A stretch of DNA of 64,000 nt from Bombella apis (GTDB taxonomy: Bacteria > Pseudomonadota > Alphaproteobacteria > Acetobacterales > Acetobacteraceae), in the NCBI RefSeq assembly GCF_018221685.1, contig NZ_JAGJTM010000001.1:124001-188000 (forward strand). The letters run 5' to 3'. Shown here piece by piece: positions 17,029 through 26,101 of the stretch. The position numbers and the translations under genes are program-made. Below the pieces are notes generated by a model. That model was not told where the DNA came from. It did not search any database and was given only the letters and a program-made list of their open reading frames with translations. Numbering within the stretch: the first letter of the stretch is position 1; each line of letters begins with the position of its first letter.

Positions 17029-18135
17029 ATGACAGACGGAACCTCCACGCCTCCCCCGGCTCCCATGAGCCTGCTGGCCGAGCTGACACACCGCTGCCCG
17101 CTCTCCTGCCCCTACTGTTCCAACCCTGTGGAGCTGGAGCGCAAGGCACAGGAACTTGGCACGGAAGACTGGCTGCGTGTGCTGGAGGAGGCAGCCGGAA
17201 TGGGCGTCCTTCAGGTCCATTTCTCTGGCGGGGAGCCCATGGCCCGCCCGGACCTCTACACCCTCATCTCCCATGCCCACAGGCTGAACCTCTATACCAA
17301 CCTGATCACGTCTGGTGTTCTCATCACACCTGAGACCATGAAACGGCTTGATGAAAGCGGGCTGGACCATGTGCAGCTCTCCTTTCAGGATACCGATGGA
17401 CCAGAAGCGGACCGGCTGAGCGATTTTAAAAGCGTCCAGCCCCGCAAGCTGGAGGCAGCCCGCCTCATCACGCAGGCCGGCATCCCCCTGACGCTGAACT
17501 TCGTACTGCAGAAGGCCAACATTTCCCGCATTCCCGCCATGTTTGCTCTCGCCCGCCAGCTTGATGCCCAGCGTGTCGAGATGGCCCATACCCAGTATTA
17601 TGGCTGGGCCCTGAAAAACCGGGCAGCCCTGCTACCATCCCGCACACAGCTGGAAGAGGCGGGCCGCCATGTCGAGGCCGAAATGGCAAAAGGCGGGCTG
17701 GCCATTGATTATGTCACGCCAGATTATTATGCCGAACGCCCCAAACCCTGCATGGGGGGCTGGGGGCAACGCTTTCTCAACGTCTCACCCTCCGGCCATG
17801 TCCTGCCCTGCCATGCAGCGGAAACAATCCCCTCCCTGCACTTCGACAATGTGCGGGATCATTCACTCAGCCATATCTGGTACCACTCACAGGCTTTCAC
17901 CCTCTTCCGGGGAACTGACTGGATGCCGGAGCCCTGTGCCTCCTGCGCCCGCAAGGAAATTGACTGGGGCGGATGCCGCTGCCAGGCACTGGCCCTGCTC
18001 GGAGATGCCTCCCAGACCGACCCTGTCTGCTCCCTCTCTCCCCATCGCCACCTGATTGATGACGCCATTGCAGAAGCAGAACAGACTGACGAACAGGCGT
18101 TCATCTATCGTCGTATGGGCCAAAAGACTTTCTGA
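17029..18135 (+). CDS. pqqE: PqqE, radical SAM PqqA cyclase
   Basis: Radical SAM enzyme that forms the carbon-carbon bond between Glu and Tyr of PqqA. From the ATG at 17029 the product is 368 residues. The CxxxCxxC cluster motif is C23, C27, C30 (RCPLSCPYC). The SPASM-type auxiliary cluster cysteines lie in CMGGWGQRF, VLPCHAAE and the C-terminal CASCARKEIDWGGCRCQA. Two other starts are possible: GTG at 17005, overlapping the pqqD stop by four bases, and ATG at 17065 just before the family core. The operon ends here. No pqqF-type protease follows, so precursor processing must be encoded elsewhere. Confidence 0.95.
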   Translation: MTDGTSTPPPAPMSLLAELTHRCPLSCPYCSNPVELERKAQELGTEDWLRVLEEAAGMGVLQVHFSGGEPMARPDLYTLISHAHRLNLYTNLITSGVLITPETMKRLDESGLDHVQLSFQDTDGPEADRLSDFKSVQPRKLEAARLITQAGIPLTLNFVLQKANISRIPAMFALARQLDAQRVEMAHTQYYGWALKNRAALLPSRTQLEEAGRHVEAEMAKGGLAIDYVTPDYYAERPKPCMGGWGQRFLNVSPSGHVLPCHAAETIPSLHFDNVRDHSLSHIWYHSQAFTLFRGTDWMPEPCASCARKEIDWGGCRCQALALLGDASQTDPVCSLSPHRHLIDDAIAEAEQTDEQAFIYRRMGQKTF

Positions 18136-18290
18136 ACAGCCCCCTGTCTCCAGAAGCACCAGAACTTCATTTACACATCTGAAATAATGGGAAGCAGTTC
18201 CATTAACAAGATATTATGGCATCCCGCACGGGCAGGGTCATTACCTTGCGCTCACCTGTCATCCCCCTTATTAGTGGACATCCCCCTCAC

Positions 18291-19100
18291 ATGGAATCTG
18301 CTATGACCGCCCCTGAGATCAGCATCATCATCCCATGCTACAATGAGGTCGAGAACGTTGTCCCCGTCGTAGATGCTCTGGAGACCGTCCTGAGTGGCAT
18401 GACATGGGAGGTTGTCTTCGTGGATGACAACTCCCCCGATGGCACGATGGAAGCTGTCCGCCAGCTGGCCCAGAAGAAACCCTACGTGCGGGGGCTGCTG
18501 CGTATTGGTCGGCGAGGGCTGTCCTCCGCCGTGATTGAAGGGGCCCTCAGCGTGTCTGCTCCCCTGATTGCTGTCATGGACGGCGATCTCCAGCATGATG
18601 AAGGCTGTCTGCCCCACATGATTGCCGCCCTGCGGGATGGTCGGGCAGATATCGCCGTTGCCAGCCGGCACATCACGGGTGGCAGCAATGAGGGGCTTTC
18701 CAGCGTCTGGCGCCGCTTTCTCTCCAATACCGGCATCTGGACAGCCCGCCAGCTTCTCAATGTCCCCCTGACAGACCCGATGAGCGGCTTTTTTGCCATG
18801 CGGCGTTCCGTCTTCATGGACCGTGCCCCCCGGCTGGATGGCACGGGCTTCAAAATCCTTCTGGACATCATGATCGCCCGGCCTGAACCTCTGCGGGTTC
18901 AGGAAATTCCCATGAATTTCCGGGACAGGGCCCATGGGGAAAGCAAGCTGGATTCTGGCGTCATGCTCTCCTTTGCACGGATGCTGACCAAACACAGCTT
19001 CCGCCGTCGCCCCCGGCTGACCTATGGCACGACAGCTCTTGCGGGTGCCGGGCTCTTCTGGGCTGGATGGCGCCTGCTGTCCCGCAAACGATCAGCCTGA
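18291..19100 (+). CDS. DPM1-like family 2 glycosyltransferase
   Basis: GT2-fold glycosyltransferase of about 269 residues resembling dolichol/polyprenyl-phosphate mannosyltransferases, which load a sugar from a nucleotide donor onto a lipid phosphate at the inner membrane. The nucleotide-binding motifs ISIIIPCYNE and FVDDNSPDGT, and the metal motif VMDGDLQHDE, are intact. One hydrophobic segment near the C-terminus (GTTALAGAGLFWAGWRLL) probably anchors it. The start is uncertain: ATG at 18291, ATG at 18303, or an upstream ATG at 18216. It stands alone between pqqE and a bidirectional terminator, at the edge of the rhamnose/mannose gene block. It could supply a lipid-linked sugar to the GT-C-like proteins at 24-29 kb. 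Confidence 0.85.
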   Translation: MESAMTAPEISIIIPCYNEVENVVPVVDALETVLSGMTWEVVFVDDNSPDGTMEAVRQLAQKKPYVRGLLRIGRRGLSSAVIEGALSVSAPLIAVMDGDLQHDEGCLPHMIAALRDGRADIAVASRHITGGSNEGLSSVWRRFLSNTGIWTARQLLNVPLTDPMSGFFAMRRSVFMDRAPRLDGTGFKILLDIMIARPEPLRVQEIPMNFRDRAHGESKLDSGVMLSFARMLTKHSFRRRPRLTYGTTALAGAGLFWAGWRLLSRKRSA

Positions 19101-19122
19101 TTCACAGCGCCACCGCTGATAT

Positions 19123-19158
19123 GAAAAAAGGCCGCCCCATTGGGAACGGCCTTTTTTC
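19123..19158. terminator. Bidirectional terminator between GT2 gene and rfbD
   Basis: GAAAAAAGGCCG and CGGCCTTTTTTC form a symmetric stem with A-tract and U-tract flanks, the loop containing CCC/GGG. It separates convergent genes. Confidence 0.88.
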
Positions 19159-19179
19159 ATCCCCTTCGGCAGGGCCTCT

Positions 19180-20070
19180 TCAGGCCTCAGGCTTCAGCAG
19201 GGTTCTGACTGTCCGGGCCACACTGTCACGCCAGTCTGGCATTTTCTGCCCGAAAACACGCTCCAGCCTGCCATTGTCCAAGCGGGAATCCGCCGGGCGG
19301 GCCGCCGGTGTGGGCCAGTCTGCCGTAGTGATGGCCTCTACCTTCGGCATGGGCTGGCCATGACGGGCGGCTTCCTCCAGAGCGTGGCAGGCAAGCTCAT
19401 GCCATGTGGCCTCACCAGCGCCCGTGGCATGGTAAATACCAGCATAGGAATCCTGCCAGCCTGTCTGTCTGATCGTCCCGATGATGCCCAGAATCACAGC
19501 GGCCAGATCATCGGACGAGGTCGGGTTTCCCCGCTGATCCCCCACCACACGCAGGTGGGGATTCTTTGCCCCCGCATTCAGCATCGTCTTGACGAAATTC
19601 TTGCCATGAGCGGAGTAGACCCATGCCGTCCGCAGGATGATGCTCTGGGGCTGCGCCTTCAGAACAGCCGTCTCCCCATCAGCCTTGGTCCGCCCATAAA
19701 CCGTGACAGGATTGATCGGATCACTCTCCAGATAGGGCGTTCCCTTCCGGCCATCAAAGACATAATCCGTCGAGACGTGAATGAACGGAATCCCCCGGCG
19801 GGCAGCCTCCTCAGCCAGACGGGCCGGGCCAGCATGGTTGCCCTGCCGGGCCCCTTCCTGTTCCGTTTCAGCCAGATCGACAGCCGTCCAGGCCGCCGCA
19901 TTGACAATAATATCAGGCTGGTACGTCTCAATGGCCGCAGCCAATGTCTCCGGGGCTGCAAAATCCACCTCCGGGCGGCCAACGGTCACGACATGCTTCC
20001 CGCCCTGATCTCTCAAGGATGTGGCAAGCTGGCCTGTCCGGCCGATCACAAGAATGGAAGGCTTCGTCAT
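19180..20070 (-). CDS. rfbD: RfbD, dTDP-4-dehydrorhamnose reductase
   Basis: Final step of dTDP-L-rhamnose synthesis: NAD(P)H-dependent reduction of dTDP-4-keto-L-rhamnose. It is a 296-residue extended SDR. The N-terminal nucleotide motif is ILVIGRTGQLATSL. The catalytic region shows HVSTDYVFDG, and YGRTKADGE holds the YxxxK pair. It is the last gene of a four-gene unit in order rfbB-rfbA-rfbC-rfbD, 45 bases after rfbC. Confidence 0.94.
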   Translation of the reverse strand: MTKPSILVIGRTGQLATSLRDQGGKHVVTVGRPEVDFAAPETLAAAIETYQPDIIVNAAAWTAVDLAETEQEGARQGNHAGPARLAEEAARRGIPFIHVSTDYVFDGRKGTPYLESDPINPVTVYGRTKADGETAVLKAQPQSIILRTAWVYSAHGKNFVKTMLNAGAKNPHLRVVGDQRGNPTSSDDLAAVILGIIGTIRQTGWQDSYAGIYHATGAGEATWHELACHALEEAARHGQPMPKVEAITTADWPTPAARPADSRLDNGRLERVFGQKMPDWRDSVARTVRTLLKPEA

Positions 20071-20115
20071 GATGAAGACCCTTTCATGCCAGAAAACACG
20101 TAGCCCGCACGGGAC

Positions 20116-20676
20116 TCACCGGTACTCGAACCACCCCTTGGCAGCCTCGAAGGAAGGGGCTTCCAGGTCTTTCTCCGAGAGAACAGCCTCCCCCGGGGCC
20201 ACCGGCCAGTCGATCCCGATCTGGCTGCAATCCCAGCGCACGGACCGCTCGGATGCCTTGTCATAAAAACCGGTGCATTTGTACTGCACCTCGGTATTTT
20301 CCTCCAACGTGACAAAACCATGCAGGAACCCGACAGGCAGCCAGAGCTGGGACCAGTTTTCAGCCGACAGTTCAACACCGACCCACTGGCCGTAAGTCGG
20401 TGAGCCAGTGCGTGCATCTACCGCCACGTCCCAGATGGCCCCCCGTGTCACCCGCACCAGCTTGCCTTGCCCATGAGGGGCCAGCTGGCAGTGCAGCCCA
20501 CGCACCACACCCTTCTGACGGGACAGACTCTGGTTGTCCTGCACGAACGTATCAGGAATGCCAGCCGCAGCCATGCTCTTCTGATTGTATGTCTCGGAGA
20601 AGAACCCTCGATTATCCCCAAAACGGGCCGGCGTCACCTTCACGATGCCGGGCAGGGACAGTGCCTCAACCTTCAT
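20116..20676 (-). CDS. rfbC: RfbC, dTDP-4-dehydrorhamnose 3,5-epimerase
   Basis: Cupin-fold double epimerase of the dTDP-L-rhamnose pathway, 186 residues. Motifs include RFGDNRGFFSETYNQ, the catalytic histidine region VRGLHCQLAPHGQGKLVRV, and GFLHGFVTLEE. The tyrosine-containing YKCTGFYDKASER contains the catalytic acid position. It lies between rfbA (77 bases upstream) and rfbD on the same strand. Confidence 0.95.
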   Translation of the reverse strand: MKVEALSLPGIVKVTPARFGDNRGFFSETYNQKSMAAAGIPDTFVQDNQSLSRQKGVVRGLHCQLAPHGQGKLVRVTRGAIWDVAVDARTGSPTYGQWVGVELSAENWSQLWLPVGFLHGFVTLEENTEVQYKCTGFYDKASERSVRWDCSQIGIDWPVAPGEAVLSEKDLEAPSFEAAKGWFEYR

Positions 20677-20753
20677 CTCGTCATCTCCTCATCTCTCTGT
20701 TTCATGGCCCGATACAGGAGCCTCCCGGACGGGCAGAACCGGGGCAGGCAGCC

Positions 20754-21677
20754 TCACACCACTACCGGCCCACTCTCTGCTGCCACATAAAGCAGCATCT
20801 GCCCAAGCGGCGTTTTCTTCATCCTGGTGCCTGTCTCCAGAAGCTGCGCATGGGAGATGAATCCCATGCGATAGGCTGCCTCCGTTGGTGAACCAACCAG
20901 CAGCCCCTGCCGGGACTGGATGGCCTGCACGAACGTACCGGCCTGCATCAGGCTGTCCGGTGTTCCAGCATCCAGCCACGCACACCCACGGGCCAGCCGG
21001 TCCACCTCCAGCGTTCCTTCCTCCAGATAGATGCGGTTCAGATCCGTGATCTCCAGTTCACCACGATCACTGGGACGCACCCGACGGGCAAAGTCGCACA
21101 CCCGCCCATCATAGAAATACAGCCCTGTCACCGCCCACTGGGAGGGAGGTGTGACCGGTTTTTCAATAATATCAAGCGCCCGCCCAGCCTCATCGAATGC
21201 CACAACGCCATAACGCTCCGGGTCCCGCACCTGATAGGCGAATACCGTCGCACCATGAGACCGCTGTGTGGCATCCCGCAACATATGTCGCAGCCCATCA
21301 GCAAAAATGAGGTTGTCCCCCAGAATCAGGGCACAAGGCGCACCATTGATCCAGTCTTCGGCAATATGAAAAGCCTGTGCAATCCCCTCCGGCTTCGGCT
21401 GGACACGATAGGTGAAAGTCACGCCAAACTGCTCACCCGTGCCCAGCAGACGCTGGAACTGCGCCTGATCATCCGGCGTGGTGATGATCATGATATCCCG
21501 TATCCCTGCCAGGATCAGGGTCGTCAGCGGATAATAGATCATCGGCTTGTCATAGACAGGCAGAAGCTGCTTGGAGACAGCCAGCGTCATCGGGTACAGG
21601 CGCGTCCCGGACCCACCAGACAGCAGGATACCCTTTGTTGGCGGTTGGTCAGTCGTTTCTTTCAGCATACCCGTCAT
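20754..21677 (-). CDS. rfbA: RfbA, glucose-1-phosphate thymidylyltransferase
   Basis: Makes dTDP-glucose from dTTP and glucose 1-phosphate, the entry to dTDP-rhamnose. It has 307 residues. The nucleotidyltransferase signature [22 protein letters not shown] is near residues 15-36, with [16 protein letters not shown] following and the metal site in [13 protein letters not shown]. Its ATG overlaps the rfbB stop by four bases, so the two are translationally coupled. Confidence 0.95.
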   Translation of the reverse strand: MTGMLKETTDQPPTKGILLSGGSGTRLYPMTLAVSKQLLPVYDKPMIYYPLTTLILAGIRDIMIITTPDDQAQFQRLLGTGEQFGVTFTYRVQPKPEGIAQAFHIAEDWINGAPCALILGDNLIFADGLRHMLRDATQRSHGATVFAYQVRDPERYGVVAFDEAGRALDIIEKPVTPPSQWAVTGLYFYDGRVCDFARRVRPSDRGELEITDLNRIYLEEGTLEVDRLARGCAWLDAGTPDSLMQAGTFVQAIQSRQGLLVGSPTEAAYRMGFISHAQLLETGTRMKKTPLGQMLLYVAAESGPVVV

Positions 21678-22732
21678 GCCTCAGCTCCCAGTCTCCGGCC
21701 ATCGTACCGCTGGCGGCGCAGGCGCTGCCACCATGCCCTGTTATCCAGATACCACTGGACAGTCCTGCGCAGGCCTGTCTCGAAATCGTGCTCCGCCTCC
21801 CAGTCGAGACAGCGCTCGGCATGGCTGGGATCAATCTCATACCGGAAGTCATGCCCCGGCCTGTCACTGACAAAAGTGATCAGCCGCTCCCTCGGGCCGG
21901 CCGGGTCCGGCTCCAGCTCATCCAGCAGGGCGCATATCCTGCGCACAACCTCCAGATTGCTACGGGGCTGCCTGGCCCCGATGGCGTAAGTCTCACCCGG
22001 TCTGCCATGCTCCACAGCCCGGACCAGTGCCCTGGCGTGATCCTCCACAAAGAGCCAGTCCCGCAGATTCTCGCCCTTGCCGTAAACAGGCAGGGGCTTG
22101 CCCTCCAGCGCATTGATGATCATGAGCGGGATCAGTTTTTCCGGGAAATGCCAAGGCCCGTAATTGTTGGTCGTGTTCGTCACGAAGGCCGGAAAACCAT
22201 AGGTATGGTACCAGGCCCGCACCAGATGGTCGGAAGCCGCCTTGCTGGCCGAATACGGGCTGCGGGGGTCGTAGGCCGTCTCCTCCGTAAAAGGAGGATC
22301 CTCCGGTGACAGATGACCGAAAACCTCGTCCGTCGAGATGTGAAGAAACCGGAATCCAGCCTTCTTCGCCCCATCCAGCCCCATCCAGTACCGGCGGGCT
22401 ACATCCAGCAGACAGTACGTCCCCACGATGTTGGTCTGAATGAAGGCACCCGGCCCCTCGATGGAGCGGTCAACATGGCTCTCTGCTGCCAGATGCATGA
22501 TGGCATCCGGCTGGAACTCTGCCAGAGCCTTCTCCACGGCTGGCTGGTCATTGATGGAAATACGCACATGACGGTAGCGTGGATCGGACGCCACGGCAGC
22601 CACCGTCTCCTCGGAGGCTGCATAGGTCATGCAGTCCACATTGAGAACCTGATGGCTGGTCCCCTCCATGAGGTGCCGCACGACAGCGGACCCTATGAAG
22701 CCGCATCCACCTGTTACCGCAACCCTCATCAT
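21674..22732 (-). CDS. rfbB: RfbB, dTDP-glucose 4,6-dehydratase
   Basis: NAD-dependent dehydratase converting dTDP-glucose to the 4-keto-6-deoxy sugar, 352 residues. Motifs are [16 protein letters not shown] for NAD binding, [11 protein letters not shown], the active-site STDEVFG, and [12 protein letters not shown] with the YxxxK pair. It is the first gene of the rhamnose unit. The 186-base gap before it contains no terminator that I can see, so transcription may come from manC. Confidence 0.95.
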   Translation of the reverse strand: MMRVAVTGGCGFIGSAVVRHLMEGTSHQVLNVDCMTYAASEETVAAVASDPRYRHVRISINDQPAVEKALAEFQPDAIMHLAAESHVDRSIEGPGAFIQTNIVGTYCLLDVARRYWMGLDGAKKAGFRFLHISTDEVFGHLSPEDPPFTEETAYDPRSPYSASKAASDHLVRAWYHTYGFPAFVTNTTNNYGPWHFPEKLIPLMIINALEGKPLPVYGKGENLRDWLFVEDHARALVRAVEHGRPGETYAIGARQPRSNLEVVRRICALLDELEPDPAGPRERLITFVSDRPGHDFRYEIDPSHAERCLDWEAEHDFETGLRRTVQWYLDNRAWWQRLRRQRYDGRRLGAEA

Positions 22733-22918
22733 GCCTCCTCATCCATCAATCTGTCGGGGGAACTTTACCCAAAAGCCCCCCACTGCCGACAATATTCCCG
22801 CTACCCTCTGTTCATAATAAACATATCAGGCAAAAAAACGGTTTCCATTCCTGAAAGTCCACCCGATACATGGGCCACATGTCCGGGCTCCTGCCAGTAA
22901 TAGTAACGATGATGACAC

Positions 22919-24331
22919 CTACCGCTGATACACGTCATCCAGACGGACGATGTCATCCTCTCCCAGATAAGGGCCGGACTGCACCTCGATCAGCGTGACA
23001 GGGATGCGACCCGGATTCTCCAGCCTGTGTACGCAGCCAAGCGGCAGATAGATGCTCTCATTCTCCCGCACCGTGATCTGCTCGTCATCCCGTGTCACGA
23101 GGGCCGTACCCGCCACGACAACCCAGTGCTCCGAACGGTGGAAGTGCTTCTGGAGGGACAATTTCTCCCCGGGACTGACATGGATCCTCTTCACCTGGAA
23201 ACGGTCCCCCTGGATGAGACTCTCATAGAATCCCCATGGGCGGTACATGCGGACATGCTGTTCCGCCTCCGTATGGCCCTCATCCCGCAGGCGTGACACC
23301 ATGTGCTTGATGTCCTGCGCCCGCTCCCGATGTGACACCATGACGGCATCCCCCGTCACGATGATGATGAGATCATCCACACCGGTCACGGTCGCCACGA
23401 TGCCATCGGACTTGACGTAACAGTTCCGGGCACGGTCCAGAAACACGTTGCCCTGTACGGCATTACCGTTTTCATCTTTGGGGGTCAGCTCCCAGACGGC
23501 ATCCCAGCTGCCGACATCCATCCAGGAGAAACTGGACGGCACGACTGCGGCACGATCCGTCCGCTCCGCCACGGCATAATCCACGGAAATGGATGGGGCA
23601 CGGGAGAAAGTTTCTCCGGCCAGCTGAACAAAGCCAAGGTCGCAGCTGGTTTCCTGCACTGCACGGGACACGGCCTCATGAATGGCCGGTTCATATTTTT
23701 TCAGTTCCTCAAGGAAGACACGGGCACGGGCCACAAACATTCCCGAGTTCCAGAGATGCTGCCCATCACTGGCAAGGACCTTGGCCCTTTCGGCATCCGG
23801 CTTCTCCAGAAAACGGGCAATGTGATAGGCATTCTCCTGCCCATCCAGCAGGGGGCCCTGCTGGATGTATCCATAGCCCGTTTCTGCCCGGTTCGGCCGG
23901 ATGCCAAAGGTCACGATATAATCCTGCCGGGCGGCCTCACAGGCCTGCTCCAGCGCCTGCTTCAGCGCTTCCTGCCCCTCTATGGCAGCATCGGCTGGCA
24001 TGAACCAGAGAATGGCCTCCTCGTCCTGCCGGGCCTGCCAGAAAGCGGCGGCAGCCATGGCAGCAGCAGAATTGCGGGCAACCGGTTCAAGAATGATACT
24101 CGCTGCCTCGATGCCTGTCTGCCGCAGCTGCTCAGCCATGATGAAGCGATGCTCACGATTCCCCACCACAATGGGGGCGGCCTCCAGCCCAAGCGCCCGT
24201 GTCCGCTGCACAGTTTCCTGAAACGGCGTGTCCCCGCTCAGCAGAGCACAGAACTGCTTGGGATAGCTCTTGCGAGAGACCGGCCAAAGTCGTGTTCCGG
24301 ACCCACCGGAGAGAACAACAGGAACAATCAT
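22919..24331 (-). CDS. manC: Mannose-1-phosphate guanylyltransferase / mannose-6-phosphate isomerase
   Basis: Bifunctional enzyme of the AlgA/ManC/XanB type, 470 residues from the ATG at 24331. It makes GDP-mannose from mannose 1-phosphate and has a C-terminal type II phosphomannose isomerase cupin domain. The N-terminal motif is [23 protein letters not shown]. The isomerase part (about 350-470) shows RPWGFYESL, VKRIHVSPGEKLSLQKHFHRSEHW and the metal histidines therein. The start is supported by GAAAGGTG about 6 bases upstream; an ATG at 24349 adds six residues. GDP-mannose can feed surface glycan or lipid-linked mannose. Confidence 0.94.
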   Translation of the reverse strand: MIVPVVLSGGSGTRLWPVSRKSYPKQFCALLSGDTPFQETVQRTRALGLEAAPIVVGNREHRFIMAEQLRQTGIEAASIILEPVARNSAAAMAAAAFWQARQDEEAILWFMPADAAIEGQEALKQALEQACEAARQDYIVTFGIRPNRAETGYGYIQQGPLLDGQENAYHIARFLEKPDAERAKVLASDGQHLWNSGMFVARARVFLEELKKYEPAIHEAVSRAVQETSCDLGFVQLAGETFSRAPSISVDYAVAERTDRAAVVPSSFSWMDVGSWDAVWELTPKDENGNAVQGNVFLDRARNCYVKSDGIVATVTGVDDLIIIVTGDAVMVSHRERAQDIKHMVSRLRDEGHTEAEQHVRMYRPWGFYESLIQGDRFQVKRIHVSPGEKLSLQKHFHRSEHWVVVAGTALVTRDDEQITVRENESIYLPLGCVHRLENPGRIPVTLIEVQSGPYLGEDDIVRLDDVYQR

Positions 24332-24467
24332 CGCACACCTTTCCAGCACAGGCTGTCATCCAGCCTCTGGTCATAAAAATCATGTGAGCCATCACGATAC
24401 CATGTTCATGAGGCTACCGGATAGAGCACCGCCATGCTACCGTCACAATTCTGGCAGCTTCCCTGCC

Positions 24468-25907
24468 TCAGTGGACGTATCCGAGAAGAATCAGCTCACC
24501 ATTATCCATGACTGGCCGATAGCCAGCCTTCGCCAGCCAGCTATCCACGGTGAGATTGCCGCTGCTGTAATGGGCCGAGGTACCGTAAAGCTGCACAAGG
24601 GAAAACCGGTGCTGGGCGATCACGTTCCGCAGGGCCACAATATCCTGATTTTTCTTCAGCGCCTGTGAAAGATTGAACCCATCAATGGCATCACGGCTAT
24701 TCGCCCAGTAGCACAGGGCCATATCCGTACAGAGCAGGGATGTGCTGTGCATCTTCAGCGCCTGTATGTAGGTCTGCCACTCACGGTCTTTCAGACTGAC
24801 CGTCTGGACCTGCCTGTAAGAAGTCACCCCCCACAGCGGCAGCAGGAACAGCAGGGGCAGGCTCATCACGCAGCAGGCACGGACAAAGCGCCGCTTCTGC
24901 TCCGGCCCCTCTGGAAGACGGGCCAGCCCGATCCCGCACAACAGGGTCGCCGCCACAAAGGCATCAAACATGCAATTACAATCAACACCTTCGCCCAGCG
25001 ATTCAAGACAGCCGAACAGACAGCCGAACGCCAGAAACAACCCCACCAGACAGGCCGGGTCCTGCCATTTCAGGGAGCGCCATTGCCGGAAGAAGAGCCC
25101 AAGCCCGACCAGAAACATCCCCCCCATGAGGGGCAGCTGCCGCAGGCCATGAATGACCCGCCCCAACCGGATGACCCGCTGATGGAGAAAAACATCCCGG
25201 AAAAAACTGACCCCGTAAACCTCGTAGCAGCTGGCAAACCCGACCAGCAGCAGCCCGGCCGCCATCATGCCCCAGAGGACGGCTTTTTTCAGGTCGATGC
25301 AGAGCAGCCAGACAGACAGGGCCAGCGGCAAGGCCACGAGATTATGCTTGGTAAAGCCCCCCAGCACGATCAGGACAGCACAGAGAAACAGGCGCCGCCA
25401 TGTCAGGTCAGCCACATTCCGGCTGACCGCCACGTACAGCCCCCCCAACATCAGGGCCTGGGCCAGCCATTGTGGGTCATTCATCCCGAAGTAACCCTGG
25501 AAGGCTGTATTCGCCGTAACAAGGAACAGGGAGGCCGTGGCCAGGGCCACCGGAAGTCTGCCTGTCACGACCTGGATGATGCGGACGATCAACACGGCCG
25601 ATGCAAGAACGGACAGACATGACAGGATGCGGCCTGTAATGATGGCATCGAACCCGAGCCGGACCAGCCCGCCCATCAATACAAAAGAAAGAGGCGGGTA
25701 ATTATTGAAAACAAAACCCCGGTCCGATGAATAAAGCTGGTGATCTCCACCGGCTGTCCAGCTGGCCAGCTGGGCATTCCACCCCTCATTGACGTCCAGC
25801 GGGACATGATGGAACATGACAAGTACAGTCCGGAGACATGTCAGAAGAAACAGAACTGCCCAGGCCAGACACCAGGGCCATACAAAACTGTCCTCTTTTT
25901 TAGACAT
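24468..25907 (-). CDS. Polytopic GT-C-like membrane glycosyltransferase candidate
   Basis: Integral membrane protein of about 479 residues with some 11-12 hydrophobic segments and a soluble C-terminal part of about 110 residues. The first loop carries PLDVNEGWNAQLA, with acidic residues in the place where GT-C enzymes (ArnT/PMT type) keep their catalytic Asp/Glu. A second loop with FVFNNYPPLSFVLMG also fits. Such enzymes move a sugar from a lipid-phosphate donor to an acceptor on the periplasmic side. The donor and acceptor are unknown. The start at 25907 (MSKKEDSF) is preferred over an ATG at 25952. It is preceded by manC downstream on the same strand and is divergent from a second GT-C-like gene. 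Confidence 0.65.
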   Translation of the reverse strand: MSKKEDSFVWPWCLAWAVLFLLTCLRTVLVMFHHVPLDVNEGWNAQLASWTAGGDHQLYSSDRGFVFNNYPPLSFVLMGGLVRLGFDAIITGRILSCLSVLASAVLIVRIIQVVTGRLPVALATASLFLVTANTAFQGYFGMNDPQWLAQALMLGGLYVAVSRNVADLTWRRLFLCAVLIVLGGFTKHNLVALPLALSVWLLCIDLKKAVLWGMMAAGLLLVGFASCYEVYGVSFFRDVFLHQRVIRLGRVIHGLRQLPLMGGMFLVGLGLFFRQWRSLKWQDPACLVGLFLAFGCLFGCLESLGEGVDCNCMFDAFVAATLLCGIGLARLPEGPEQKRRFVRACCVMSLPLLFLLPLWGVTSYRQVQTVSLKDREWQTYIQALKMHSTSLLCTDMALCYWANSRDAIDGFNLSQALKKNQDIVALRNVIAQHRFSLVQLYGTSAHYSSGNLTVDSWLAKAGYRPVMDNGELILLGYVH

Positions 25908-26101
25908 GAACGGATCCAACCCCTGAAAAAAACATCGTCTTATTCCTAACACTTCCTTTACAAAGGGCCCTGTACCACAAAAAATATAACGATTTACTGC
26001 CTGAAACAGCCAAATATATTTGACCCCATGCGTCCTGCGTATAGAATGCGCTCTCGTTTTCTTCTAAAGAAAATCGTCCTTATACTTAACTGGCTGCCTG
26101 C